Shown one piece after another: positions 34,923-47,600 of a stretch of DNA of 64,000 bases; position 1 is the stretch's first letter; the number at the start of each line of letters is the position of its first letter. Location: the NCBI GenBank assembly GCA_030544215.1, contig JARZZO010000016.1, positions 59,933,501 to 59,997,500 of the forward strand. Reading direction: 5' to 3'. Both the position numbers and the translations under genes were made by a program. The notes under the pieces are model-generated. The model worked only from the letters and a program-made list of their open reading frames with translations. It was not told where the DNA came from and made no database searches. Source of the DNA: Zantedeschia hybrid cultivar (lineage: Eukaryota; Streptophyta; Magnoliopsida; Alismatales; Araceae).

Positions 34923-35525
34923 TGTTAGTTTACATTGAAAAAAAGATAAAACCAAAAAATGTTTAATAGATAGTGCATACTCCACTCATTACTTTAAGGT
35001 TTTGAATTGGATGGCTCAATAATTTCAACATAGTATCATATAGTATCAGAGCATATGGTTACAAATCAGACTGTGTACTTTGTATTTATGATCCACGTGA
35101 CAGTCTAAAATCGACTTGCACGAGAGGGGCTATGTTAGAACTATTCTTATATTAGAAAAAGGACAAAATAAAAAAATGTTCAGTAGATGGTGCCTACTCC
35201 ACTCATAATCTTGCTTCACTTTGTTTGCAGAATAAGTTATTACGTGGGGCCCACTGACAGAATAGCGTATACTAGAATAAGGGATGTTTTGGTTTGATAA
35301 TTTTGTGGGACGCGCTGACATAATAAAAAAAATAAGCAATTCTTAGGTCTAAGTTGGGATGACTTATTCTTCTTATTCTCCGAATACACGATTCTGTGCG
35401 GTATAAACCATTCTCCTTGTCAAAGTAAAATTAAGTTTAGTCTCCTCTTATTCACCCTTATTCTTCTCTTATTCTCCAATCAAAGTGGCAAAGATTTTGA
35501 GTTGGATGATCCAATAATTTCAACA
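34923..35525 (+). mobile_element. TRIM-type miniature LTR element with a MITE nested in its 3' LTR
   Basis: The 5' LTR (34923-35030, 108 bp) starts TGTTAGTTTACATTG and ends ATTTCAACA. The 3' LTR (35133-35525) starts TGTTAGAACTATT and ends ATTTCAACA; it shares the 'ATGTT-A-TAGAT-GTGC-TACTCCACTCAT' body but is interrupted by MITE copy B. Between them are only about 100 bp. These hold a primer-binding site TAGTATCAGAGC (35041-35052), one base from the canonical complement of initiator tRNA-Met, and a purine tract GAGAGGGG just before the 3' LTR. This is the layout of TRIM elements, which have no proteins of their own. The flanking repeats TCTAAAATTGGCCTACAAG and TCTAAAATCGACTTGCACG suggest a tandem or recombined copy. 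Confidence 0.75.
35217..35487. mobile_element. MITE copy B, nested in the TRIM 3' LTR
   Basis: The ends are CACTTTGTTTGCAGAATAAG and ATTCTCCAATCAAAGTG. The interior matches copy A at 34548-34823. The insertion splits the 3' LTR between 'CCACTCATAATC' and 'AAGATTTTGAGTTGGATGAT', so it is younger than the TRIM insertion. Confidence 0.75.
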
Positions 35526-35787
35526 TGCCTAACTCTCACATATTATTTATAAATATTATTTGCAACTTTGGGACAGTAAATTGCAGCACAAGCAATCTCA
35601 GACATTGCAGCAAGCAGTACTCGGAAGGCAGAGGAGATGGCCGCGATGGATACCAATTTCTTATTAGTTAGTGATGCTCATGATGGGGTGAGCAATCAGG
35701 GATGGACTTATAGATGAGGATAACTATGGCAACCGATAGCCTAATTATCCAATTGTTCGCCTTCTAGTAACCATTTTTATGCGGATA

Positions 35788-35901
35788 CCATCAGGTGGTT
35801 AATTAATTTGTAGTTTGCAAATTAACATAGCACTTTCGGATAATCCATCAGGTGGTTAATTAATTTGTAGTTTGCAAATTAACATAGCACTTTCGGATAA
35901 T
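35788..35901. repeat. Perfect 57-bp tandem duplication
   Basis: Two identical adjacent copies begin CCATCAGGTGGTTAATTAAT at 35788 and 35845. No difference was seen between them, so the duplication is recent. Confidence 0.9.
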
Positions 35902-37402
35902 TAATAAATAACAAATAAATACATGTTTTTTTTCAATAAATACCGTGCAGCTAGTCTACTATCTGCATGCGTACGTCATATCTGGTTGACATCCTTAGTC
36001 TTGGGTTTGGTCCAAATTTTAGGTCAAGTTGAACCCTTGGTTTCACATCAGAGGTAGGCGGAAGACAAATCTGCTATGTGAGTCTCGGGCCTCAGGGCTT
36101 AAGTAATAGAACCCACAGATCGATAGACCAAAGGTTTGCCATATCGCTAATGCGTATGGGTTCATATCTTTTTAGATACGGTACAATACCGATTTGATTT
36201 AGATTGACTCGGCTTAGATACGAGTCGATTCATACGAATCCATCCGATCCAATAGATTATGGCAGACCATGTGATATACTTTAATCTAATATTGTAGGGA
36301 ACGCTTTAGCGTTCATGGAGTTCCCTCCTTCTTTATCAAGTTTTATTCAGTTTGAACTCTCCTTAAATTATGGAAGCTACACTTCTAAAATTGTGGAAGC
36401 ATGTGTTATGGAGGAGATTTTCTCCCTGTCAAATCCTCCTTTCATCTTTATCTTCACCTCTAAATTAAAAACTTGCTTGAGTAGGTAACTCTTGCTTCTG
36501 ACTTTAATTAGGGACAGGCTAAATTTAGTATAGATATAAGGTAGATTTGTGACCATATCCGTCGTGTTATCAATTTAATAAGTCAGATAATCGGATTCGT
36601 ATTGTGAAAAAAAATTGTATCTGTTTATCATACATCCACAATGAATATGGATTTTAAAAAATATCTTTTAACTGACTTATAAACTAATTAGTGATTACAT
36701 TTGCATTCCTATCTTTAACTCTCTCTCTTTCTCTCCCCTCCATAATTATTAATACCTTTGTGACTTATATACCATCCTCGTTTCTCTCTCTCTCTTGTGA
36801 GGATATGATATTCTCTTTGACGAAAGGGAATTGATCTTCTCAAGCCATTGATTAGGGTACATCCAGAAGAAGCAGGGGCGGAGGGAGAGGGCAATTGACC
36901 TCCCTCAGATTTTGTACTCGTATAATTTATATAAAAAATAAAATATAAATTATTTGGTAAAATATATAAATATATTATTTCATTTAATAAAAAAATCAAT
37001 AATTCATATACTATCTTTGCCTCCTCTTTCAAATTGTTATGGCTCGGCCACCGTCCAAAAGATTTGGTAGTGCTCTGCAGATATCAATTAAGTTTTCTTT
37101 CTCTTTAATTTAATTTTTATTTTCATCTATTTTATTTTTAGTATTTATTAAAATTTACTTTCTGTTATATGAGTAGGAAGATATTTATATTTGTGTTCCT
37201 GTCTTTCATATCTTATTATAAATACCTTGACATCTTTAGAAAAAAATATAATTCTAACCTTCTGTCAAAATATGATGAACTCTAACTGAATGTGTCCAAA
37301 AAATCTGTTAGTGTTTGGTAAAGTTAGGGGTATACGTATAGAACTCTAATGACTAATAACGTTAAAGGTACATATGTAAAAGGCTTACAAATTTAGGGAT
37401 AA

Positions 37403-37440
<38 letters not shown>

Positions 37441-38402
37441 CTTAGATCCTTTTAATATATTTCTTTAGAGTTCACTATATTTAGACAAGAAGACATAAAC
37501 ACTACCTTTTATAGATGTTAAGGGTATTCATAACAATAATTGAAAGTCATAATGATTTATAAGAGTACATATATATAAATTCCAAGTACAAAAAAATTGC
37601 GTGCAACACCGGCCTGTACCTTATGCATAATCCAGTACTAAGAAATGACTATGGTTTATAATATAATTTACTTAACATTTGAGTTTCAATAAACATACTT
37701 TTAAGTGCCTATTAATTTTATGTATAGTTGAAAAAAATTAATTACAAAGAATGAAATCGCACATCCTTAAAAGACGTTCTCCGTAAACCCAGCACCCTAC
37801 ATATCGACATTATTAAATTCCCTTTCACTAGTAATTAACGAATGCGTGCAAATGAGCAGATTCGAGCTGAGTTTTGTCTTTGATCAAATTTGGTTCAACT
37901 AATTATAATTGAATTCGAGTTCGAATCGAGTATCTATAATAGTTGTTCAAACTTGACTCATTTAAGCGTTGAACGTGCTCAAGCCAAATATCAGGCAATT
38001 CACTAGCCCAATGAATTCATGATAGATTTAGTCTAAAACCTTTTAAACTTATATTTATGGTTTCATGCTGAACCATAGTAAGTACTAATTGGTATGGAGT
38101 CCTAGTTATTTGATAGAAAATTCGATAATATATTAAATATCTTATTAATTAAGTTTACTCATAAGTAAAATAATTAAACAAGTACTTAAAAAAAGTCTTA
38201 ATAGATATTAAATGCCATCTTAATGAGTACTTAAATAAGCACTCGATGAGTACTTAAACATACTTGTTCACAAGTATAATCGAGCCAAGCTTGTCTATGT
38301 TTAAGTTCAACTCATTTAACTAATTGAACTTAATTTTTTTTCAAACTTATCTATTTAACAAACAACCAGAATGAAACTAATCTTAAACAGTTTCTCGAAA
38401 TG
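35902..38402. other. AT-rich intergenic DNA with old repeat copies
   Basis: No gene is seen. Copies of the 'GCATATNTACCC' repeat lie at about 37190-37570, and an (AT)16-type microsatellite at 37405-37437. A GC-richer patch near 36820-36900 encodes nothing recognisable. Around 37850-38340 there is a CGAGTTCGAATCGAG-containing fragment of a diffuse repeat. Confidence 0.4.
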
Positions 38403-39438
38403 TATATATATATATATATATATGGCTTCCATCACACTGTCCCGGAGCTGGATCTCACTGTGGTTGTGTTGGCTCTTAACAGATCCCATTTCGAGATATT
38501 GGAAGTTCTTAGCAGCACATATATTTCTTAGCAGCTATAATAATTTAAATTATACATGAAAATTTTTTCATGCAAGGAAATTATATCATGAAATTTTTTT
38601 CTTACCATGATAGATATGTATACGTACGTACAAAAATCATTGAAGCAATTAAGAAAAATTAGGTTGCATCTAAATGACAAAAAAAGTGTTTCCCATAGTT
38701 GGCAAAACTCCATAGGGAACTTGAACAATTGGATGTGAATAGATTCGAAGTATATAAATTGTACTTTGAAGTTATTATGTTCAAAAGGTATATGTGAAAA
38801 TAAACATGATACATGTGTTTTTTTATGGGAGTATTTATGAAAGCAACATTCTTAGGACTTTAATTACATATTTGTCTATGTTTTTTTCATATTATTATAA
38901 ATAACCTCACTATATCACAATATTTACAAAAGTACCCTTATTCTAATTGTCCATTAACATTCGGTTAAAAATCTCTTGTTTAAGCTTAGTTAACCTCTAA
39001 CGAATGTTGAAAAATCTAAAATACACGTATTTTTTTCTCAAGTCGCTTTCTCTCTTTTTTCATCTCTCTTTTATCTCTCCGCATCTCTCTATTTGGTACA
39101 ATGTGCCAATAAGAAGAACACTCTTTTTTATAAAATATTTTAGGTTAAAAATAAATATTTGTTGTATCCTTAACAATGATTAATCGTAGGGACTTTTCTG
39201 CATGCATTGTAATATTCTAGTGAAATTATTTATAATAATATAAAAATAGGATAGATAAGTTTGTAACCTAAAATTTAAAAGAGCATTTTTTAATGAAAAT
39301 CTATTTTTCATTTAAAAAGCATATTCATATAAACAATTAAAAACAACTCGAGAAGATTGCATTATGACGCCATATGCAAAAAATTACCTCACGAGACAAT
39401 AAAATGCATTTTTTTCTTGAAATGTACATATGCTTAAA
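38403..39438. other. AT-rich intergenic DNA
   Basis: An (AT)n microsatellite at about 38403-38422 and a 'GCATATNTACCC'-type repeat at about 38750-38980 are present. No coding or RNA signal was seen. Confidence 0.4.
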
Positions 39439-39635
39439 ATTACTTGCAGTAAGAAGAAAATGAGCGTATATGAAAGTAGAAATTTTAATCCTTATTAAAA
39501 TTTGTAAATATTAAATCTTATTATAACTAAATTTAATTACTTGCAGTAAGAAGAAAATGAGCTTATATGAAAGTAGAAATTTTAATCCTTATTAAAATTT
39601 GTAAATATTAAATCTTATTATAACTAAATTTAATT
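39439..39635. repeat. 97-bp tandem duplication beside the tRNA gene
   Basis: Two copies starting ATTACTTGCAGTAAGAAGAA at 39439 and 39536 differ at essentially one base (GAGCGTATATG against GAGCTTATATG). It is a recent local duplication. Confidence 0.9.
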
Positions 39636-39711
39636 ACTCAAAGACCACTTACATATGATTGTTACGAATAAACTCGAAAGTCAGACCAAGTAAACTGGGG
39701 AAACAAAAATT

Positions 39712-39719
39712 AAAAAAAA
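39712..39719 (-). terminator. RNA polymerase III terminator of the tRNA gene
   Basis: Eight T residues on the minus strand, four bases after the 3' end of the mature tRNA, form a strong polymerase III stop. Confidence 0.85.
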
Positions 39720-39722
39720 GTG

Positions 39723-39794
39723 TGCCCCCATGCAGGATCGAACTACAGCCCTTCAGTTTACAAGACTGACGCTCTACCACTGAGCTATAGGGGC
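39723..39794 (-). tRNA. tRNA-Thr (anticodon UGU)
   Basis: The 72-nt sequence folds completely: acceptor GCCCCTA with TGGGGGC, D stem GCTC/GAGC, anticodon stem TCAGT/ACTGA around the loop CTTGTAA (anticodon TGT), and T stem TGTAG/CTGCA around TTCGATC. The discriminator base is A, with no encoded CCA and no intron. The internal A box TAGCTCAGTGG and B box GTTCGATCC match polymerase III promoters. A CAA lies 2-4 bases upstream, the usual plant tRNA start motif, and a T8 terminator follows. It decodes ACA (and by wobble other Thr) codons. It looks nuclear and functional, standing alone among repeats. Confidence 0.95.
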
Positions 39795-40280
39795 TGGTTG
39801 TAAAATGTTTTCCAATTGTTATTTATGGTTTAAAGACTCTAGATTTCAGAGTGATTTAAATTCTAGAAAGAGTTATGTCATAATCTCTTTAATTTAAATT
39901 TTATAAAAAAGTTATTTATTTTTTAGAATTTCTTTTGAAAAAACTATGAATACTCAAATTGAAGACACATCAGAAAACACTTTTATCCTCATATTACTTT
40001 TTTTTAAGAACTTAAGGAGGACAAAAAGGAAAAGAAAGAGAGTGTTACTTTTTATAATCCTTAGATTCTCATCCTATTCCTTTTTTAAAAGATATGCCAA
40101 GATTTGAAAAAAAGGCTCTTTTCATATTCCCGCGGAATCTGAGGATGTAGAACTTGTGGTAGAATTATTCCCAAACAAGGCCTAAAGATGGAGTTAGTTG
40201 TCTCAAATACTACCAATTAAAATGTTCAAGTAATATCCCAAGCTATAGAAGTAGAACCCAATACATATTGTCCATTGATT
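39795..40280. other. AT-rich spacer
   Basis: Nothing recognisable was seen between the tRNA gene and the next MITE. Confidence 0.35.
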
Positions 40281-40604
40281 GAGTCCAACTTGCTGCACTG
40301 GCAATCAGCTCTGCATTGGCAGCCAGTGTAGATCTACACTAGTTACCGGTGTTTTTATTTAAATTTTTATATATATATATATATTTTTGGTCGGCCTCAT
40401 GGTACCCTATATGGCCGTACAATCTAATTTCGATCGGAAGATTCAGAAAAAAATGAAAATAAAAAATCAACTCTACCAATCTGAGATCGAACTGTATGAC
40501 TAGGTGGGGGGTTGGGCTAGACCCAAAAAAATTTAAAACAAATAAAAAAATAAAAACATTAACAATCGGTGTAGAATCGACTGTGGGTGCAACAAGGTTT
40601 ACTC
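40281..40604. mobile_element. Mutator-like MITE, copy 3 of 5, with 9-bp target duplication
   Basis: The element starts GAGTCCAACTTGCTGCAC and ends GTGCAACAAGGTTTACTC. It is flanked by CCATTGATT (40272-40280) and CTATTGATT (40605-40613), a 9-bp duplication with one mismatch, as left by Mutator-type transposases. The interior has matching inverted GATCG/CGATC segments and an (AT)n run. Confidence 0.8.
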
Positions 40605-42394
40605 CTATTGATTATATGCAAGCGTCACAATGCAAGATTTTCTTGTCAAGGATAGTCAAAAGTTACGAGCTTAACCAAACCAAGGTAGCCTGTGGGATTC
40701 AATTGATGTTATGAGCTTAGCCCGTGTGTCTATGAGCCCCCAAGAAAACCCTGTTAGGTTGGCCTTCTCACCTCTAAATTTTGCACAAGAGATATGGCAT
40801 CCGTGGAATTTCACACCTGATTGAGATTTGAGAGAAAGAGAGAGGATCCAGATGAGGAGGCCTCGAACACCTGTACATCAGGACGAACAAGGTTAGCGGA
40901 GCCCGTGGCAGATTAGTGGAGGGAGTGGAATAAGAATGTTAAAAGATATGATATGGGCCCCAAAAAGGTACATTTTGCTAAAGTGATGTTTACCTTTTTA
41001 TAAGATGAAGGACATATTCCCTTATTCTTTGCAGCCCGTGTAAGACTATTCTAAGTGTTAGGTAATGATAATTCTCTAAGTATGTATTGTTGTTGTAACA
41101 ATATCATGCAATGTTTAATCGAACTGTAGTGTGGGAGCAAATATTTTTTTTCTAAAAAGAATTAAATTAAAAAATAACTACAACTCTGCAAGGCGGGCGT
41201 TGCGTTGAAGCAACCACAAGTCCACCGAATGTGCGGCGAAGATTCTTCCGCTTTGATCGGTGGCCCCCGGCCCAAGCCGACATGGAAAGGACACCCACCA
41301 CGACGAGACGACCCACCGCCAACCCCAAAAATTCGGATGGTATTGGTATTCCATGCTTGCAAGTCGAAGCAAGCAAAGTGGAAGTGGGCAATCACATATG
41401 CTTCTCCAAGAAGATAGGATCAAGATGTTAGCCACATTGTTTTATTAGAAATTCTTGAAACAATCATATATGTATAAATGATTTATTAAAAAAATTATTT
41501 GTATATAGAAAAAATTTCTTAAACAAAACTCTTCTTGTGACTTATCATTTTCTTTTTCTAGTCAGGGGTTGCCTAGTTAAAAGTATAACGTTATTCTTAC
41601 TCTTTTAGTGTGGTTTTCTTTTAATATTTTCTTGTATTTATATTATAGTGTTTTATCCCATTGATGAAATCCACCAATTCACATATGATGTATAGAGAAC
41701 ATATTAAGGAAGTAAAAGTAGCATCTTCTTGAATAAGGACAAAGTTTCAATTCAAAACTCTTGGTTGGAAGTTTCACAAGGCAACTCTTCTGCAACAATC
41801 CTTTTTCTGCCAATCTAGAAACTTCCAATTCAAGCTAAAAGGTTATGTAAATAACTTCTTAAGATTACTATGTGTTTCTCAAACTGAATCGAGTAAGATC
41901 TATGAAAACTCAAGAACACTTTCAAAAGAAAGTTGCACTGGACATGCCCTAAAATATCATGAGATTTTTTCTTTTGGGTATAGGTGGGTCTTTTTGTTTT
42001 TATGTTAAGCTCTACACTTATTCTGTAAGCCACCGATCTTTGTGACAAAATTGTCCGCAATTAAGAATTCTTTTATAAATTTATAAATATTCTTTGCAAA
42101 ATAAGCTCCTAAAGAATAGCTGATTTGTGATGATATAGTTTAAAAAAAAAGGATATGTATGTAAGTACCTCACTTTTTCTTTTTTTTTGTGATCTTAAAC
42201 CTCGCGTATGATTACTCTACAAACATATAATCTCTGGCCCAGTTAATTATGTATGTATGTATGTACATGGTACATGTACAAAGATACATATAATTAGGAG
42301 ATGTTTACATTTGAAAAAATTTCCGTGAAAATTTGCTTTGTTAATTAATGTACACAAGTTTTGTACATGTTGGAAAAAAATAATTGAAAAAACA
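40605..42394. other. Intergenic DNA with one GC-rich islet
   Basis: Most of this is AT-rich and featureless. Between about 41185 and 41445 there is a sharply bounded GC-rich islet in which five of the six frames stay open. Translations show no domain I recognise, so it could be a captured gene fragment or simply stop-poor GC-rich DNA. Confidence 0.4.
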
Positions 42395-43140
42395 ACACCT
42401 ATATTTCTAAAATATTTTCTCCTTTTCCTCAGGTTTTACTTTCCCACCCCCCTTCCCCAATGAGAAATATTTCCTGGGACTTTATTTAACATTGATATCT
42501 CTCTTAAGACCCTACCTCCCTTTGATTTTAGAACTCCACCCATGCAAGAACTTTGCTTTCCTATTTTTAAGAATTTGAAGCCTTCGAAAAATACTTTCTA
42601 TGATTCTCTATTTTCTTGAAGAACTTTGAGAATGCAAATGAGAGTCTTCAAATAGCAATCTTTTAAAAGGTGGAACTTTAATACAAAGAATTTTTTGCAT
42701 ATGTACCCCTAAAAATATCGCATATGTATACCCTAACTCTCACATATTGTTTTTTAATATCCATGAAATCTCAAAAATATTATAGTTACACCCCTCCGTC
42801 AAAATACCATTAAATCAAAACCAAAAGATTTTGCATATATACTCATAGGGGTGCAATCAGACAGATATGGTCAGACCCATACAGATCCGATATTGGACCA
42901 GATAAATCATACCCGAACTAGACCTGAATCATTAAATTTACTAGAATTTTACATGTGTACCCCTGGTATCATCAAGATTTACGAAATCCTTTTGGCATGT
43001 TCGTTTGGAGTTTACGTAGAAGAGACATAACTGCAACACTACTGAGATTTCAGCCAGGGATATTGAAAAAATAATATGTGGCAGTTGGAGGCATAGACAC
43101 AAATATGATACTATTCAAAGGTATATATGCAAAAATCTTT
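42395..43140. repeat. Two old dispersed repeats in tandem
   Basis: About 42395-42650 is a diverged copy of the 'AAATATTT' repeat (CGAAAAATACTTTCTATGA, TTTGAGAATGCAAATG). About 42690-43140 is a 'GCATATNTACCC' repeat copy, itself interrupted near 42848-42940 by a GGGGTGCAATCAGACAGATA-type fragment. Confidence 0.5.
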
Positions 43141-44639
43141 AATACAAATACCCCCACATCAAAAACAAGAAAAAAAAAAAGGAAAATGAAGAAACTTTCC
43201 GCTCATGTTGGCATTTCCCAAAAAAGTATCTGATGCCCATCAAAATCCGGCTTAAACTCCTCCCCGCCTCCCTCCTTTCCCCCACCCTTTCCCTTCCGCC
43301 GAGCAAGGCGGCCATGCACCCTTCCACTTCCAGGTGAAGAAAGGAGGGGAAAGGGGGGTGGGTGCTGTAGTCATTAGCAGCGTCGGCGAAGGGACCCATT
43401 TTGCGGTTGTTTCTTTTTTAAAAGTTCTCTTCGGAGGTGAGGTAGCCATCCTCTGTGTTCTCTCTCCTATCTTCTTCCTCTTGTTTTCGTTTCTTCTGCT
43501 TGAAGCGTCTGGTCTGCAAGCGTGTTGTAGAAGTAATCATGGGAACGCTTTCTTTTTTCTTTTTTTGGGCTTGTATCGGTTTCCTTGGTCCCTCTACTGG
43601 CCATCTTCCAGGAAAAAGTTGTGGGCTTTATGCCCTTTTCTTCTTTAATCTTGAAGTTCTTAATTTTCCGTTGCCAAATTTGTCTTCTTTTTTTTTCCCC
43701 CTTAGGTTTCCGCCAACCATCTTCCAAGTAAATTTGTGGGTTCAGGTCTACTTTCTTGTTTTAATTCCAACGTCAAAACTTGTTTTTTGTTCCTTTCATC
43801 TCGCAATTTAGATGGAGGAATGCCCTCCACTTCTATTACCAAGCTGGACGCTTTAACATAAATTTTCTCCTCCCTGGCTGCTGTCCCTGTCACGTTCCCA
43901 AGAAACTGTTGGAAGTCTTGAAAATTTACTGAAAATTAGTTAAAATGTTAATTTTAATATACAAAAATTAATTTAGGAAAATAAAAATAAAATAAATTTT
44001 CTTAATTCTAGAAAATACATAAAAATTTATTAAAATTCTTCAAATGAATCAAATTATTTTGTAAAGATTCTGTTTTTTTTTTTGTTAAAAAAACCACAAA
44101 TTTACCTTTGCTTATCCTCCTGTCCTGGCGGCAGCCTCTGCGCGCTCTCCTCTTCGATGGCACCCAGCTGCGTCCACCTGGTGAGCATTGAAGCGTAAAG
44201 TTCCCAGCTTTACCCTCCACCACCGGTATCTCCCAACTGTAACCTGTGAAGCGATTTAAGAACCGACCAATTCGGGTCAAAGCATCTCCAATCGACAACG
44301 CGGCTGGTGGGGATTGTAGGGTGGGAACCTTAAAAAGGCTTCTAACCAGGCTATTGTTGTTTGATTCGTCTTCTTTCGTCTTCCCAGTACGTGGGGTTTC
44401 CTCCTTGTGAAGGGAAGGTGGCCTGGAACTTTCCCATGAGAAGAAGAACATAAAAAACACATGTGATGACATGTATGGGCTTATCCTTTCTTTCCTTATA
44501 TGAAGGATGCTGAGATGCTTGGTATATGGACCAGGTGGGTGGCGGGGGACCGTTCCACATAGACGGTGATAAAGCTGCCAGCTTTGGAGGTTTGGAGCTT
44601 TGGAGCTCTTTCTATGGTTGCCCACCTTCTCTAATGGGT
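43141..44639. other. Upstream region of the DUF829 gene
   Basis: This is moderately GC-rich with long open frames on both strands (43139-43811 and 44008-44670) but no recognised domain. It may hold distal promoter sequence, a missed non-coding first exon or a decayed gene. I see no evidence that decides. Confidence 0.35.
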
Positions 44640-44648
44640 TATATATAG
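44640..44648 (+). promoter_or_regulatory. Possible TATA box of the DUF829 gene
   Basis: TATATATAG lies 39 bp before the start codon at 44687, which would give a very short leader. An out-of-frame ATG at 44656 lies between them, so transcription would have to start after it. Tentative. Confidence 0.35.
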
Positions 44649-44686
44649 CTTTGGCATGAAAAGATTTCATCTTGTTTCCAACCAGA

Positions 44687-47600
44687 ATGGCTTCCCCCTC
44701 TGGAATCCTTCACCGGCCCCTGTCTGCAGCAGCTGCTTTCGCCGTGGCGGCCGTGTCCTCCGACCTCTCCGACAAATTTGCTTCACCCAAGTCCGACTCC
44801 TCACAGGCGACATCCAGGACAGCGCCGTGTGATGCAGCAAGGTTGTCGGGTTCATGGGTCTCCCGGGTTTCCTTCTCAAATATCTCCATTGGGCCAAGGG
44901 GTAGCAGTTCTGTGGATGGGATCAAGAATCCCACCTCTAATTCAAGTACTTTGATCAGACCCAACTCCAATTTTGGCTTGTTCTCCTCACCATTTGTTTC
45001 TTCTCCGGGCCTTCTCAATCTGTATCAATATGGCAAGTTGGGCAGGACTACGAACTTAGTCGACATCGCCGTCCCTTCTTCTTCCTCAGAGGAGGTTATG
45101 TACTGTTGGCACCTCCCGAAGGCAAGCGGCTCTGCGGCTGCAGGGAATTCGGATTGCTCCGCTCTTCGGTCGCGGACAGTAGTGGTGTTGTTGGGGTGGT
45201 TGGGAGCCAAGCAGAAACACCTCAGGAGGTATGCTGATTGGTATACCTCAAGAGGGTTCCATGTGGTCACCTTCACACTTCCTCTGGCAGATATAATGAG
45301 CTACAAGGTTGGGGGGAAAGTCGAACAAAATGTTGAGTTGCTGGCAAACCATCTTGCTGATTGGGTTGCAGAGGAGCAAGGGAAAAGCTTGATTTTTCAC
45401 ACTTTCAGCAATACAGGATGGATAACGTGAGAAAACTATCTTTGTTTGTGAAATCTTTTTATTTCATGGTGATGTTTGAAAGAGTATTTTAAGAGAATTG
45501 TGCACCTAATTGCAGATATGGAGTTATTCTAGAGAACTTTCAGAAACAGGATCCATCTTTGATGGGGAAGATTAAGGGTTGCATTGTGGACTCAGCTCCT
45601 GTTGCTGCCCCTGACCCTCAGGTAGATATCTACCTCTCTGGATTTGGGACAATTTTGAGGCATTGATTTCTTTTATATTCAGCATAATGAAGCATCTGTC
45701 AATTTTTAGAAATGCCTCTGTAAGTTTGGATCAATCAGAGTCTCATTCCATGACTATCTTGTTGCGCTGTAACGATAAATGTATCAGTCCTTTTTCTAAA
45801 GATGACATCTCATCCATGGTTGTTATACTTTTGACAACAACTCTTGATATTCACCCCAGTTTTTTTTTTTTTTTTTAAAAATCTTGATATTCACAGTTGC
45901 TCAGGTGCCTAATGTGTTTTCTAATACATTTTCTTGATGCATATACTCTTAGCTTATTCTGATAGCATTGATCTTAGTCATGAACATCGTTTCAGCTTGT
46001 GAATGTGGTTGGCCATGGGACATTAACAAATTGAGTGCTCCAATCCAAATATCACTATGACATAGTCCTTTATTGCGTCTTAGCCTATGAATATGGAGGA
46101 GGAAACGAGTCAGGCATTTTGTGCTGCAGAAATTGAATTACATCTTTAATGTTTACCTATATAATACTATATAAAGGAAATACACTCTTCGTGTTTATTC
46201 ACTCTAGTGAAAACTTCTTTCTTTCTAGGTCTGGGCTTCAGGTTTCTCCGCTGCATTTCTGAAAAAGCAGAGTGTTGCAACAAAAGGAATGCTGAGCATG
46301 AATGTTTCAAGTGCGGATGCATTTGATAGTGCTACTGTGGAGCCCAAGACTGCTGTAGCCGAAACAGCTTTGTTGGCAATATTGGAGAAGTTCTTTGAGG
46401 TGGTTCTTAATCTTCCTTCTGTGAATAGGTAAGTTAATCTCTTTCCACATGTGTTCCCAATGGAAAGTTTTAGCTTCACCGTTTGAGTTTTGGATCCCTC
46501 TGAGATATCTGTCATCTGATTTTACTTGGACAATTCACTAGAGGTTAAAGAAGTGAATTGTGTACCTCTCAAGGAAAAATCTATTCCTATTCAGAGAATT
46601 TTATTTTGGAACTAATAAAAGCAGAAAGGCATCATGGCACACTTGGATGGATATCTTCATTTCGTTTGTGTTCATCTGACATGTGAATGCCGAGCTATAT
46701 AGCCCATCACCATCAAGGGATTAAAAATCTTATGCATCAATGTACAACATTGAGGACTGTCATTTTCCTTAAAATCTTAGCCATTTTTCTTGAATCTATT
46801 ATATATTACTGAAGAAAATGAAAGTCATTAATTTGGTTTCACAACCAATTTGAGCACAAAACCTGGAGTCCAAGCTGCAGTTGTCTGTAGCTTTTCGTCC
46901 AACATGCCATCTTTTTTGTTTTGCTGAAGCAATGCATTGGTTTGGTCTTCCAATAAGCTAATTGAGTCCAGGAAGAGGTGCCTTGGATAGCATGAACAAT
47001 CTCCCCTGCATGGGTCAGCACTGTCTCCTCAAGGTGCCATTTTCCTCGCCCTCCACAGGGAGGGGGTGGATCGCTAGCTGCCTCCTCATCGGCAGGACAG
47101 CCTAGGTGTCGTTTGTTGCAAATTAATACACAAACATCGACTTGTGAGGATTTCTTCCCTACATGGGATTTCTTATGGGTTTTGAATCAGACCCATCTCT
47201 ATGAGATCTGTGGAGGGTGAGAAGATGCGTGAGGGCACAATTTTATTTGTTAATTCTTTCATGCTCAGCTAAATGTTTATGGTTTGTTAATGTCTTTGCG
47301 AGGTCTTCTTGACTTGGTTCAATCCCCTTCTCACTTGAGCTAGGTTTTATTTCTGTTTCTGTTTCCACAACTATTTATTTCAGCCTCTTAACTGAATAAA
47401 GTGAAGACTCTCCTTCTTGTTTTGCTGTATACCTACCATGATACCGGTTACTGGGCCCTGGCCAGCTTTTCTTCAGTTTACCAGTAAAATAGCTACTTTT
47501 TCTTGTTGCTTGACATTAAACAAGGGAGGGGATTTGTCTTCCTTTTTGTGACTGTGTTTATCTTTTTTGAAACAGGAGGCTTGCTGATGTGTTGCATATG

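Noticed and set aside
43139..43811. Overlapping open frames on both strands as a possible gene upstream of DUF829
   Set aside because: Phe- and Lys-rich translations with no recognised domain and no clear splice structure; kept as an undefined upstream region.
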